This document shows, one piece after another, positions 26,756 to 38,775 of a stretch of DNA of 60,000 bases. The stretch is from positions 12,526,001 through 12,586,000 of the forward strand of contig OU612073.1 in the NCBI GenBank assembly GCA_914767715.1, written 5' to 3'. The stretch's first letter is position 1. Every line of letters starts with the position of its first letter. This DNA is from Membranipora membranacea (lineage: Eukaryota; Bryozoa; Gymnolaemata; Cheilostomatida; Membraniporidae). The translations under genes and the position numbers were made by a program. The notes under the pieces were generated by a model, which saw only the letters and a list, made by a program, of their open reading frames with translations, was not told the DNA's origin and did not search any database.

Positions 26756-28260
26756 TTAATGGCAGCGACAGTTCTTTATAAATATATTACATTTACATCT
26801 ATATTTACTACAACAGTCGTCATGCTTCCTGCAGTAGCCATTCCACCCAGCACATTTCTCCTCCACCCTCTGCTTGTTTATACGGTTCATTATAAAATCA
26901 TTCAGGTTTATCTTACCTCCTCGTCTGGAAAACATGAAAGAAAACCCTTATACATTTTCAGTCCTTTTTACATGCAAATACATACGGTACATCACATACA
27001 ATGAGCCTACACTGTGCTAAGGGATTTGGATAACCAGGTAATATGTATGGAGACTGGAGAGCCACCTCCCCATCTTCAGCAAGGCGGGTAATATCTTGGA
27101 TAATTTTCTGCAATCTCATGTTGGGTTGTAAAATTTCCTCCTCGCAATTTTAAGTATTCCTCATACTAATAAAGCCTATGGGTCATATTTTGAATTTGGG
27201 GCAATCCTATTTGACTAGTTGTAGTTCCAATCATAGCATCATCTTATTATTAGCATTCATTTCAGCGTGTAACGAAAACAGCTAAGGTGAGCAGTTTACA
27301 ATTTGCAATCAATTTATCAAATTTATCCAATTTATCAAACTGAAAGGCATCATGGAGTTCGAGTCATCTTGCTGACATTATGATAAACCAGGACTACTTT
27401 ATCCTAACAAGCCACCAAGCTGGGCTCTGACCCTCATATCGTATTCACCTCTCCATGGGTGGTCTGAGCTCCATCTGTAAAAGATCATCATCTTCCCACT
27501 CACTGCCATATCCTGAAATGGAAATGTCATGGAAAAGTTAGCAAAGTGACACATCATGTGGTTTCGACGAGTAACATTTTACCAATAAACTGGGAATTTA
27601 ATAATTAGCTCAGATACCACTTCGCCAAGTAAATCAATATATTATTATATAAGACTTTGAAACTTTTAATTAAATTAATTTTGAGTTTGTTGCAAAGGGT
27701 ATTAATCAAAGTCTTACATATTGAAAATCACATCCAGGTGAAAATTATTCTCGTAACTTTTCATGTTTGTTGATGCCCAAATTGATTGATATTTAGTAAA
27801 CTTGGCCCGGACGCTTCAAACTTGGCGTGCGTCGCTCAAAAGTTGGCGTGCCTTCTGATTGGATTTATTTATGTCTGTATCAGTTTTAACACTAGCCCTC
27901 ATTAATAAGCCAGTCTAGGCTATATAAATGAACATTGATTTCTTGGAACATTGTGTTGAAATCTCAATGTCAACTTGTGTATGTATGTCAACCAAAACGA
28001 AAAATTCCCATAACTCTGCCTAAAAGGGTTCTTGCTGTTTGTAACAAATACCTGCTCAAGCAAATTAATCTATGAAATTTCATTCCTTTAGAAAGACTCA
28101 CAGCTCTTAGCATAGCAGTGTCTTCGATAACTATTGAGGTATGTTTTGACAGCTCGATCATAAGTTACTTACCGCCATCCAAATATGCTCCAGTTGTCGA
28201 GAATAATACAGCCAGAACTAGGACTAGAGAAATCGTCATAAATGTTGTTGTCGATTTCAT
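26756..28260 (-). CDS. Secreted eight-cysteine knottin (ICK, agatoxin-like) precursor
   Basis: Three exons join in phase on the minus strand: 28173-28260, 27449-27512 and 26756-26924 (106 codons plus TAA). Exon 1 encodes a classical signal peptide: a short polar/Lys start, a core ISLVLVLAVLF, and probable cleavage after TTGA. Exon 2 encodes a short acidic propeptide. Exon 3 starts with a basic Arg-Arg segment and ends with eight cysteines spaced C-x6-C-x5-CC-x4-C-x-C-x6-C-x-C, one residue before the stop. That is the inhibitor-cystine-knot pattern with the extra C-x-C hairpin typical of agatoxin-like peptides. Such peptides occur in venoms, but the same fold also serves as neuropeptides and antimicrobials in non-venomous animals, and nothing here shows toxicity. 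The ATG at 28260 was chosen because an in-frame upstream ATG would bury the signal peptide. The family name is inferred from cysteine spacing. Confidence 0.75.
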
Positions 28261-31200
28261 TTTTATAGATAGACTCTGAAAACGTCTGTAGAGTATAGTT
28301 TCTTCTACTATCCGCAAAGTTATTACTAGACTGATATTATTTCTCCTCAATGCACTAGTGGTTCACTTTTCAGCCGCCTTCTGCCAAACCTGGAGTTTAC
28401 AGTATATCCCTGTAGCGTATCTGGTCCTTTTATTATCTCTCACTTTTGCTGCTGGAAGATAAAAAATAGTAAATAGTTATTAGTAAGCGTTAGTTGTATC
28501 GTATGAATTATTTAGTCATTTTAATCTTGAATGTGAAGCCATGAAAAATTGTAATTCAAAATTAACAACTATAGTAGGCTTACATAAACATTAAAATAAA
28601 GATTATGATTATATTTATAACATAAACAATAATATCAAGATAATAATAGTAATTATAAAACTAACATCCTTGTAATAAGACCTACTTTTTGCTGTAATTT
28701 AGGAAATCTGCTAGCCGATTCTTACAAGCTGATAATGTTCTACATCACATCAGCGGAATGGTTTTATACCAGTGTATTATTGATCTAATGTTGAGTAATA
28801 ATTGTAAGCGCTTTAAAGCTTCTAATTAATCCCACAATGACATAGATGATGTCGCTGGCAGCCGATTTGTTGTTAATTTATGCAGTGAAAGTGGCCTATG
28901 TTTAGATATGAGCGATGATGCAAATATACTTCTACTGTTTTGTGCCAATATTAGGCAATTAACACCGTGAAGAGTAAACTACAGATGTCGTAATTGTATG
29001 ATATATATTTTCACTCTCAACTCCTAAAATATGGCTTTTGAATTAAAAATACAACTGCTCAATCAGTGGACAATAATAAAAGAGATCATTGCTGGGAATA
29101 TTAATTAAATCGGTTAAAGATAATACTTCCTAAGTTTTTAAATTAAAATAGGGACAATGTTTAAAATTATCGGATTGATAGGATAAGATTGAAAAGGACG
29201 TAAAGTTCAAATCTCACTAAAAATATATTTATACATAAAAAACTTAGCGATTCTAGATAAAGACCAACCGCTACTGGTCCAACCCTGTAAAAAGATCACC
29301 CGATTTGTTTGGTATTGTATTTGGTATTGTAGTTGCTTTGCTTTTGTTCAAGGACTATTTGGCTCCCTATGTATTACAAGTATATACTATCTTAATAAAA
29401 AAGAGTAAAGCGAAATTGAAAGTTAGTCTCTACCCAGATATCAACAGCACAACGGATGTGATGTCGGCTGCAATTTAAGATTATAAAAGGAAATAAAGGT
29501 TTGCACATCAGCTGGGAGAGAATTTAAACAAGGGACTAATTGACATGAACATAGATCTGTCCCTAATATTCTAGCTCTGTAGGAGCAAGCAGGTGTTGGA
29601 TTATCATATTTTTTACTCTTCTGTACGGTGTTGGTGAAGTGCTAGGATATAGACACCTTTGGATTGAGTTAGTATCAAGAATCATTATTGAAAATAACAT
29701 CAATATCTTGAAATTGAACTCAGCTTCAACGGCAGAGGGCAAATTTGCTGAGTCAGATATTTTACCCATCCAATGTACTTTACAAAAGAGTATGATTAGG
29801 TAAGCGATGACGATATGTGTTTCAAAAGTACGATTGACACATAATAACTTCATGTATCAAGGTGATGAAACTGAGAGCTGGTAGTTAGTACAACAAATTT
29901 TTCAATCAACACTCATCACGCATGGCCATGGCAAGACATCTATCTCTATCTCACTAATCAAACGCCTAGCCAATAACTTGGCTCTGGTTGGCTACAAACA
30001 CCCCACTGCTGATAAATTTCTATACAACTATTACATCTGGGATGATGGGAATGTTTCTTGCAAAGAATGAAAGGTTATTAGGCGCTTCTTTTCTTTTTTG
30101 TTTATTGGGTTTCTAAGCAAAAAAAAAGAAAAAAAGGCATATAAGTCATGCCAAGAATTGCCGTCTTGACATTCTACTATAGACTAGCGCCATAAAAAAA
30201 CTAAATTTTACATGGAGTGAAATATTACCACAAGTTTCATTGATAGCTAAGAAAACTCTTCTGTAGCTATGTGATTGGATTCACCATTTGTAAATAAACA
30301 ATCTATAGCATTGGTAACCAGAACAGCAAAACCATTTGGTACTCATGATACAAACCGCTCAGCAAAACAATGAGTATATGGACCTAAGGCTAGCAGGTAA
30401 ACTAGAACATCGAACGTATTGTACTTTGACTGTTTGTATCTACACTTTTTTGAACTTCCTGACTGCTGTGACTTCTGTATCAGCTAACACGGTCATTGTC
30501 TGCAAAATCAGATCATATTGTTACATAATATATGCTTTATTGCTATTCAGTGCCCCTTTGGGGGGGGGGGGGAATGGGAATATGCTTATATCAGTTAGTT
30601 GAGATCAACTCATTTAATTAGCGCACCCTTGTACAAGGTAAGGGTGGGCAAGCTAGGCTATTGTCTGGGGAGCTCACCTCCTTTAGCAGAATGGGTAGTG
30701 ATGGGGATTCGAACCTGCAACTCTCAGATTGAGAAGCTTGAATCTTAACCACCACACCACCCTGTATTACCACCACCCTTACATCTTACATCGCACACAT
30801 AAACTAAAATGAGCAATGTATGTACCGCTGACGGTACTATCTAAATATACCCTAGAGGAACTAGTATTAGTTGACTTAATCTTAGCTAGCACTGAGATTC
30901 AGTCTATATAAGGTGAAGACGGTGTGTAAATGGTAGTTAGCTTAGCTGTTTTTCAAGCCTGTGAGGAATGGCAAACTGTTCCACCTGTGAATACGATACA
31001 TCACTAGGATATATGCAAAGATTTACACCATACCAGAAATTTATCATTTAGATTCGTTTGAAGTTTTAATCTTTTTTTTTCACAATGAGCAAAGGTTATT
31101 AATCAATCATTGCTACAGTTAACTTTGCATCTGCTTGATCTGCCTCTACATGTCAAACTTGTTTTGAGCAAAATTGTAAGACAGGGACTAACTTATCACT

Positions 31201-31266
31201 CTTCACATCTCTAATGACCTTTGGACAGTACTGTTTGTTTGGATAGCTGCTTAAAATAATTCATTG
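28261..31266. other. Intergenic region, 3 kb, mostly unique AT-rich DNA
   Basis: No supported exon was found on either strand. It contains a run of about 13 G at 30560-30572 and a tRNA-like repeat at 30693-30762. The true last exon of the upstream FABP gene could be hidden here, but no segment with the expected R-x-Y ending after an acceptor was found. Confidence 0.5.
30693..30762 (-). repeat. tRNA-derived SINE head
   Basis: On the minus strand the segment begins GGGTGGTGTGGTGGTTAAG (A-box-like) and has a perfect B box GGTTCGAATCC, closing with ACTACCC, which can pair with the first seven bases. The anticodon and T arms do not pair canonically, so it is read as SINE or tRNA pseudogene rather than a working tRNA. 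Confidence 0.6.
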
Positions 31267-34200
31267 TTAGTTGTAACAAGGAGTTACTCCTTGGTTGTAA
31301 CATACCACAACAAGAAGGTCACCCTGTATTTCTCTTGTATACCGACAGTTATGAGGCTTTCCAACCTGTGAGTGCACTAGTTTACCATTCTCTTCAGTGA
31401 ATGTTGTCTGAAATTGAAATATTGATGGAATGTTAAAGACACGCAGATCAAATGTGAACACACTGACAGTCGGAACAGTAGTAAAAGTATTGCTGGGTGC
31501 TAACACAAGAACTGTGGCATTTTTATCAGCATAACCAAATCAATTATGAAACTCCATCGTTTCTGCTAACATTACAAAATATTACAAACTGGTCATTCGG
31601 CGGCCCACAATGCACCAGTTGTATTGTAGTTACCCTATCAGAAACAGAGGGCCCACAACTCCTAATTATAGCAGGGAGTTTGTCCTAACCTTCCTGATTG
31701 CAGGAGTTTCTAGTTCTATATCACGATCGATTAGTCCTAAGCAAAGACTTTCCTGCCAGAATTAACAAATTAAAATTGATTTCCGATACTTTATGTTACG
31801 GATATTGAAGTACATGTCAATGTTCTCACGACTCCCAAAGATCCAGGTGGGTCTTGCAATTACAAACAGCCAAAATTGCAAACTGATCGCTCACTCAATG
31901 TATATAATTCAATCAATGAGTGGGCGATTTCTGAGCGAGATCCTAGCAAGTATCACACAGAAATCGTTGACTCATTGATGGAACTATATACATTCTGAGT
32001 GAGCGAATTTGGAGCGCTTTTGTCTAATTGAAAGACCCCCTGAAAGCCTTGAAGTTACCAACCTTGACTTTCCTGCCGTCCATGGTCTCCTCGTCGATCT
32101 CGTTACCCAGTGTGAACTCCAGGGTCTTATTTTTAAAGGTTGAAGTAAACTTCACAGTTATCTTATCACCATCGATGATCCACTCCTCGTTAGCTTTAGT
32201 GTTATTACCTACTTTCCTCAGCACAAAGTTCACATCTACAATACATTAAAAAAATGTGGGTTAAATTCTCAAGTTCTGTCTCCGTCCAAAGACTGAAAAA
32301 TATTTCGCATCAAATTGCTTTCAGTTTGCAGGCAGGTCGGAGCACACCTTGAGCAGCAATTGAGACAATAGGCAGTAGATTGTAGCAGGATTCAAATCCA
32401 GGCCCTCCATCACTTGCATAATAGAGGGTAGGCACCGTAACCAACTGAGCTACCTCCTACTCTACTTAACTATGATATAGTATGATACTGTATAGATTTA
32501 ATTCAAAACAATACACTATAGACAGTGTTGAAACCCTAAAAATGCCTTGCTACCTTTGAAACTGCTACGAGATTTGTTTCATTTTGTTTTTGATGGCCCT
32601 GACTCTTTAGATGTTTTTGTGGATTTGGGTTTTTAGATGTTGTAAATGTTACAAATTCACGTTCCACATCAAACTTTTCTTTCTACACCATTATATCACC
32701 CAGTAATCGAGATGTAAACATGAACTCTTCCGTGAATGACAAGGCCTCTAATATGTGACACTTTGTCATTTACTATAACCAGCCTGGCGTGGCATGGGAT
32801 GAGTTGGTCACATGGTACCCACCATCTCTCGCCAGGCAAGTTATACGTACGTGACTAGGTGCCATAGATTTGGACCTTTGGTCCATGGGAATTGTGAGAT
32901 ATCAAGTGATATCACTGCTACTGTTTTGCAACAGTTTACCAGACACGGTTACATATGAATGTGATAAATATTACCGAGTGATGGCACAAGAGAATAGATA
33001 AGACTGGGGGTGGTCTATTGACAGTAAACGCCGTTTGTATAGCAAAGAGGGGTGAGCAAACTGATAAAGATGCTCTACAATATGCTTTATATTAGCAGGC
33101 CCGTAGTTTTAATGGAGGCAGAGAGGCATTGCCTCCTCTAGAAAGCTTACTACAGTGGCCTCAAAACACTCTAATTGAACAATCCATGTTAGAATCAGCT
33201 TCCCTGGGATTTTAATTTGCTTATTATTTACCTTAATTTGCTCAGGGAGGAATTTACTGGTGATGCTTTAGACTTGCCGCGGACTTTTGCCTCCCCTACC
33301 ATTTTTGCTAAACTACGGCCCTGATTAGTGCTAATGTTGAAAAGGGGATTGGTTGAACTTTGACCTGCAGCAACCGGCTTAATAATTGAGTTCTTATGAT
33401 TTAAAACATCAGTCCCTGGGAGATGATAAGCTTGTTTGTGTATCTTATGAGAAAAATTAAATCTCAGTTTATTGGGTGATTGCACATCTTCCGAGTTTCA
33501 CTTAATGCAGTGAACGCAAACATGGACCTGACTTATTTTGGCAGTCAAAGTCCACCAGTCGTTTTAAAAGTTAAGAGTTGGTGGTCAAAATTTTGGTGAA
33601 CCTTGGTCCGACTATGATAAGCTGTTGAAGTAACCAGGCAATTAGATGTCAATAAAGATGTAATTTTGTGTAATTTTACGAGAAACAAATATTATCTGGG
33701 GAAGAGTGTTGATTGTGTGTACTCTGTTTTCCAATGTAGTTCTTACTGCTATCCTAGTAAGGCGGTGCTCTTCCGGAACAATCGGACACGCCGTGAGAAC
33801 CATACACATGTTACGGAAGCATTAGATTGATGTACTACTACATTTTACACATCATGCTACCTTGTTCAATGCCAGACAACTTTGATATTGTTATCTTGTC
33901 CAAGCGGCATTGTAGAATGGTCTACTATATGTATAGTATACCATTCTACAATGCCAGTCCTCGCCCATTAATACCATAAATAAATACCACTTTATTATTG
34001 CAGCTCTTATCTCAGAAAGTGGCATCATCAAACTAGAATTTCCTCAGATCTCAAATGACAATTACGTTAACCATGTTTATGAGCACTTTTCACTGATATT
34101 TTACTATTTTTAATTTCGTTATGATAATAAACACACAACACTCTCTATATACATCATATATTAGCTACCATACCACCTATGTGTCCATTACAGGTGAAAA

Positions 34201-34625
34201 AATATGCAATGGAATATAAACAGAACAAGGTAACCTCTGTTATGACTATACAAGAGGCTATGCATGCCAGTCGGCAAATTTAGGAGAGGTATACACCCGA
34301 AGGTGCTGAAACAATCAACCTTGAATGCTCCACCAGTGGGACTCTAGCCCACAAATCCTGCGTCAAAAAGCGCCTGGCAGTGAATAGCAAGCATGCTGAC
34401 CGATTGCGCCATCTTAGTCGGCAAATAAAACAATAAAAGCAACAGGTAATGTTGCTGAAAGATTTCAAAAAGCCATGGCATAATATGCAGAGGACATTGA
34501 AAACTGAAAAAAATATTTCCCATTAAAAAAAATCATCACTCACCTAAAGCCTTCATGAAGTTATCGAAGTTCTCCACTGAATCCTCGGTCCATGCTCCCT
34601 TGAATGTATCTACTACTCCTGGCAT
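31267..34625 (-). CDS. Fatty-acid-binding protein (iLBP/FABP family)
   Basis: FABPs are small cytosolic ten-stranded beta-clams that carry fatty acids or retinoids. Exon 1 (34544-34625) encodes a helix-turn start with FKGAWTEDSVENFDNFMKALG. Exon 2 (32063-32235, 173 bp) has NFVLRKVGNN, WIIDGDKITVKFTSTFKNK and DEETMDGRKVK. Exon 3 begins at 31407 with TTFTEENGKLVH and RYTREIQGDLLVV. These boundaries match the classical four-exon FABP gene: 173-bp exon 2, and a 102-bp exon 3 if the GTATGT donor at 31301-31305 is used. No convincing exon 4 was found. Reading through that donor gives 13 more codons and a TAA at 31267, total 131 aa, the right family length. That tail, however, lacks the usual R-x-Y carboxylate-binding residues. 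Start and exons 1-3 are secure; the C terminus is not. Confidence 0.85.
31848..32040. mobile_element. MITE-like palindromic element, copy 2 (FABP intron 2)
   Basis: It shares with 7058-7214 the left end (GTCTT..CAATTxxAAACAG), the internal TGATGGAACTATATACATTC and the right end TAATTGAAAGACC. It ends 16 bp from the FABP exon 2 donor. Internal segments differ by rearranged inverted blocks, so the family is old or structurally labile. Confidence 0.7.
32383..32457 (-). repeat. tRNA-derived SINE head
   Basis: Minus strand reads GGAGGTAGCTCAGTTGGTTACGG (A box) and GGATTTGAATCC (degenerate B box with TTTGAA for TTCGAA). It lies in FABP intron 1. The pairing is too poor for a functional tRNA. Confidence 0.6.
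33096..33323. mobile_element. hAT5-like MITE, copy 1, with 5-bp target duplication
   Basis: Termini are CAGGCCCGTAGTTTT and AAACTACGGCCCTG, inverted repeats of about 15 bp. The element is flanked by ATTAG on both sides (33091-33095 and 33324-33328), a 5-bp target-site duplication. A second copy is at 39940-40178. CAG ends and 5-bp duplications suggest a hAT5-type element; the superfamily call is inference. Confidence 0.8.
33906..33955. repeat. 50-nt near-perfect hairpin
   Basis: GGCATTGTAGAATGGT is followed by ACTATA, a two-base turn, TATAGT and ACCATTCTACAATGCC. The arms pair over about 24 bases with one or two mismatches and almost no loop. It lies in FABP intron 1. It could be a tiny MITE remnant or a cruciform. 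Confidence 0.75.
34280..34415 (-). mobile_element. tRNA-derived SINE, copy 1, with 11-bp target duplication
   Basis: On the minus strand the head reads GATGGCGCAATCGGTCAGC (A box) and the body contains GGGCTAGAGTCCCA in the B-box position. The end has CACCTTCGGGTGTATACC. AGTCGGCAAAT flanks both sides (34269-34279 and 34416-34426), an 11-bp target-site duplication typical of LINE-mediated insertion. It shares head, body and tail with 38776-38925. Confidence 0.8.
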
Positions 34626-34775
34626 ATTGTCAGATTTCTGTGTGGATATCAAAGTAGCTTGAGCTAAAACTGGAGTCACTACTAAACTACAAGCATAAAC
34701 AGAATGATGACAGCTGGTTAAAATGAGCAAATGTCTTGCTGACCCTGACAAAAGGTTGGCTATGAAACGCTGCCT

Positions 34776-34923
34776 TATGGCTGGTTCACATTGTCCCAGA
34801 TGACACTAAGATGCCATCCCAGATGGCTATCTGGGATGAATTTTATAATGTGGCTGGGACCATCTGGGATAAGCATCTGGGATGACATCCTAGTGTCATC
34901 TGGGACAATGTGAACCAAGCCTT
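34776..34923. mobile_element. MITE with about 45-bp terminal inverted repeats (Harbinger-like)
   Basis: The left arm GGCTGGTTCACATTGTCCCAG and the right arm's complement (GGCTTGGTTCACATTGTCCC) match for about 35-45 bp with a one-base indel. Between them ATCTGGGAT recurs several times. TTA occurs at both outer junctions, compatible with a 3-bp Harbinger-type duplication. It lies just upstream of FABP exon 1. Confidence 0.75.
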
Positions 34924-37900
34924 AGTATTCTAAGATGAACGTCCTACTGGGCAAGCCTGCCATAGTAATTGAGAACAGGCAAACAAAGCTCTTTAATTGC
35001 ATAACAGAGCCAGATGTTACGTACAATGACCATTGTGGGTCTGTAACTTCATTGGTTTAATGTTTTGTTACCACTGGTATGAAATCCCTCTCTGAAATAC
35101 TAACAGTTCTTGAGAACTGCCATAAAACACACCAGCACACTGTATTTAGACTGACATTAATGACATTCACTCACTGAGTAAGTACAGTCATATTTTGTTA
35201 CTCAACAATAAATAATAAACTAGTGTATAATAAGTACCAGCATCACAGATTAGGGTATGTTTGACCCTCATAATATGTTCACATCATGTTTTTGAACCTT
35301 GACTGGTCCAGACAGCAGTAAATGAGATTATACCGATTATATTATAGACTTTGAACCTTGAATTTGTTAATTTTTGGCAGTTTTGAATTCACGGTTTTGG
35401 TCTATTGCTCCCTGTTTGCTGTTATAGGAAAGTAAATCCCTCTGATAATTCCTGACTTTTTAACTCAACAGTATATGCACAGGGAAAGAGAATTCCTAAC
35501 AACACAAGCTTTTAAAAAGTCCAAACGTAATCAATCAGTTTAATTTATAATAATTATTTTGTGGAAACTGCGAAGCATCAAATTGAATGAAAAGCTTTGG
35601 TACGATATTTTCAAATTCAAAAATACTTGAAGCTTAATTAAGATATGGAAAGAGTCCTACCTGTTTGCTTGCCTCTTAGGAAATGGTAAGAGTTACAAAG
35701 CCCAGACCATACAAATATCAGACAATAATATGGATTGGCATGTTATCAGTCTTGTACAGTTTGCTCAAGCACTCATTGAGAGGTTAGCTGATTAGATAAC
35801 TACTGGCCTCTGTAACACTTCACTCGGAGTTAAGTACTATGACCTTGAGCAGGTGACCGATGCTCAGCCAAAGTGCTTGCCACATCATAGTGACATATTA
35901 TGAGGAGCATCAAAAATTTCCGATCACATGAGGTTCTCATGAACTTGAGGCCTTAACTTTGGACTTGGAACTTGTTTTCCAAGTTGTGATAGACTTACGT
36001 CTTACATATAATCTGCTACAGTTTCAGACTGCTCTGATTGTGTCCTATGTTAATTATGCACATTTCTATTTTATTATAACATAAGTGGTATTTGATCAGG
36101 GCAATGCAATGTTCAATAATTATTAGATCATATGTAAGGAATTGCCTTCTCATAAATATAGGGTATGTAACTCTCATATCAGGCGCATGCACTTGCGCTT
36201 CATAAAGTTTATAATTTTAACTGGAAATGTATAACTGTGAATGTCAGACATTACAATAGTTTTCTATGTAGATCTATAGTAATAAACCTAAAGTGTCGCC
36301 TACCTTAGAGCATCTCGGTTCTCTCTGAGTAAATCCATGCTCAATTTAAGTCACTTTTTTTCGCAAAAACAATACCATTAAAACAACTAATACAGTGAAG
36401 ACTACATACACCTTATCTGCAAAGCCCCTTGGTCACTAAGATATTTTACACCTCTGAAGGCTTCACATCTGAGGCTCTGGTACCTGATTTGAAAACATGT
36501 GAGCGCATATGATTAGCCGCAACGACTGTTGAGAACATCTGTTATCGATTTTGAAGTGTCCAAACTGCAAACTTTCACCCCTTTGTATGGAAGTATGGCA
36601 GTGTCAAGGTGCCTTACAGGAAATTTTGAATCACAGGGGGTGTCATTAATCTATCATAAATGCTGCTATAGACATATTCTCTACTTTCACTACATGAAGT
36701 CGATCACAGTTGTACACTCTTAAGTCAGGGCACGTCTACTGAATCATGAAGAGTCCATAAAATAGATCAAAGTTCTGAAATACAGCTTGACAGTGTCTAC
36801 ACGTGCGAACCCCCATAAGATGACCAGAACGTCACTAAAGTCAATGTCCGATAGGAACCAAAGTACCGCTATAAGTTTAAGTTTTAGATGCAGGACAGTA
36901 ATAGTAGCTATGATCAGGCTCAGATAGTTTGTATAGATCAGACTTACTTTGATTGCGATCTGAACTTAGAGAGACAGATGAGCGAAATTTTAACGGTTAG
37001 AGAATTAGAGACGCACTCATGTGACTATAAATATAGCACTGATGTCTTTATGTGGTTGAGAGTCCTGCGGCTGAATGATCTTTTTACTATACCCCAAGTG
37101 TTTTTATTAGGGTTTTGAAGGATATTCTGTACTTATAATGATGTACTGATCAACTATTAACTATTTGTGGCGTAATTGTTTTGCTGTTACTATAATTATC
37201 GTATAGCATGACATTGCCTTCCAAAGTCCGAACTACATACACAGTGTACTATTATGCAGTAAACCGCTAAACTGATGTTGTGAAAGGACATCAGAGGTCA
37301 AAGGTTTAATAGCATATTACTGTATGTGCAAAAAGAAAGTGCTGACACTGCTATTTTGTGAGTCATATAAAACACATGACCTTTGCTCTAAAACAGGTAC
37401 GAGAACCTCGTTAACATAATATAGTGGCAGTTGTCTTGGTTAGATCGTTGGTCTTGCTTGATGATATGTTTTAAGTGCCTGATGAGCACTGTTGATTACA
37501 ATAATGCCACTCGATGAGAGAAATATAGGCAAATGGTTGACATTTTGCTTCCTAATTTGGTAAAAAATGATGGTCTCAAGCAAGCAAGGAATGAGATGTG
37601 ACACTTTCAGCAGGGGTGAATTATTGTACTCAATTTTAAGTTCAAGCGTCAAAACAACATTTTTCAAGGGTTGTAAAGTTCTTTCCCTACGAACACAATT
37701 CTATACAAAATCCACAAGTAAAATTGCTTCAGAGGAGAAAGACTTTTACAAGGTAGGCCTACCATTTTCAAAACTTTGAAAGTAGCTCCCTCAATATGAC
37801 AAGACTACTGATTTCATGTTCAGTACTCTAGTCCTGCTTATATCAGGAAAGGTGGGAGGGGGATATTCTTCCCTCCCTGCAAACTTGCAGCGAGTGATGT

Positions 37901-38176
37901 TGAGAGTTGTCCTACTCCTTTCAATGAGTGGATAATCCAAGTACATTCCTACAAAAACATTTATACAAACATTTAAATTGTATTTATATTATAGTAAATG
38001 TAATGTCGATCTTATCTTGAAGGTGAATTGTTTTTTCCAAGGAAGCGTCACTGTCTTCCAACCTTATGAATTTGTTTTATACAATCAAGATTGGTCTTTT
38101 CTTAATTAAGCTTTCCTCAGTGCAGGGAGAATGCTCTGTGTTATTGAAATTTGTTTTGACAGGAGGACAAAACTAC

Positions 38177-38249
38177 TGCCCCGAGTGAGGATCGAACTCA
38201 CGACCTTCAGATTATGAGACTGACGCGCTGCCTACTGCGCTATCGAGGC
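38177..38249 (-). tRNA. trnM-CAU: tRNA-Met (CAU), elongator type
   Basis: The 73-nt minus-strand sequence begins GCCTCGATAGCGCAGTAGG and ends in TCGATCCTCACTCGGGGC plus discriminator A. The acceptor stem GCCTCGA/TCGGGGC pairs over seven positions with one T-G wobble. The D arm, the anticodon arm TCAGT-CTCATAA-TCTGA (anticodon CAT) and the T arm GTGAG-TTCGATC-CTCAC are all intact. It has A and B boxes and no intron. The A54-type initiator signatures are absent, so it is the elongator methionine tRNA. Confidence 0.95.
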
Positions 38250-38775
38250 ACATGATTACCACACACTTATGATAACGATTAAATCATTACATGCATCTAT
38301 TGTACTGCATTAAGTACCATTATCAATGCATTGTGCTAAAGCTCAACGCAATTATAGTATGAACAGTATGACACGCCAGTGTGATATTTATTGATTGCAG
38401 TGCTACGCTATATGTGGAAGGGATTTTTGATGCCAATAAAAGAGATGACTTTTGATGCCAATAAAAAGTATATATATATTAGTATGTGTATACAAACAGT
38501 CCACTCACTTGATAAGTCTCCAATGTGGCTATGATTATGTAATATCGCAGCTTACTACAAGCTGCTCCCTAATTTTTCCTTTTCACACACAGATTAATTT
38601 GTACACAAACATTGGGTCATAGGGTCATTACTACACCAGATGGAATGCCATTTTAATATCTCGATATAGATACCCCTGGGTATTGATTCCCTGCATGAGA
38701 AAATAAACAGAGTAGTGAATAGCGGCTATCTAATTAGCGCCATCGACCTATTCGATTTTTGGGGATGTTGAGATG

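Noticed and set aside
29563-29853. 96-codon minus-strand open frame as the missing FABP exon 4
   Set aside because: It contains TPYRRVK, vaguely like the FABP C terminus, but has no acceptor in the right phase and is followed by a long unrelated tail.
36888-37118. 76-codon plus-strand open frame
   Set aside because: No splice signals, no family resemblance, and AT-rich codon use typical of random open frames here.
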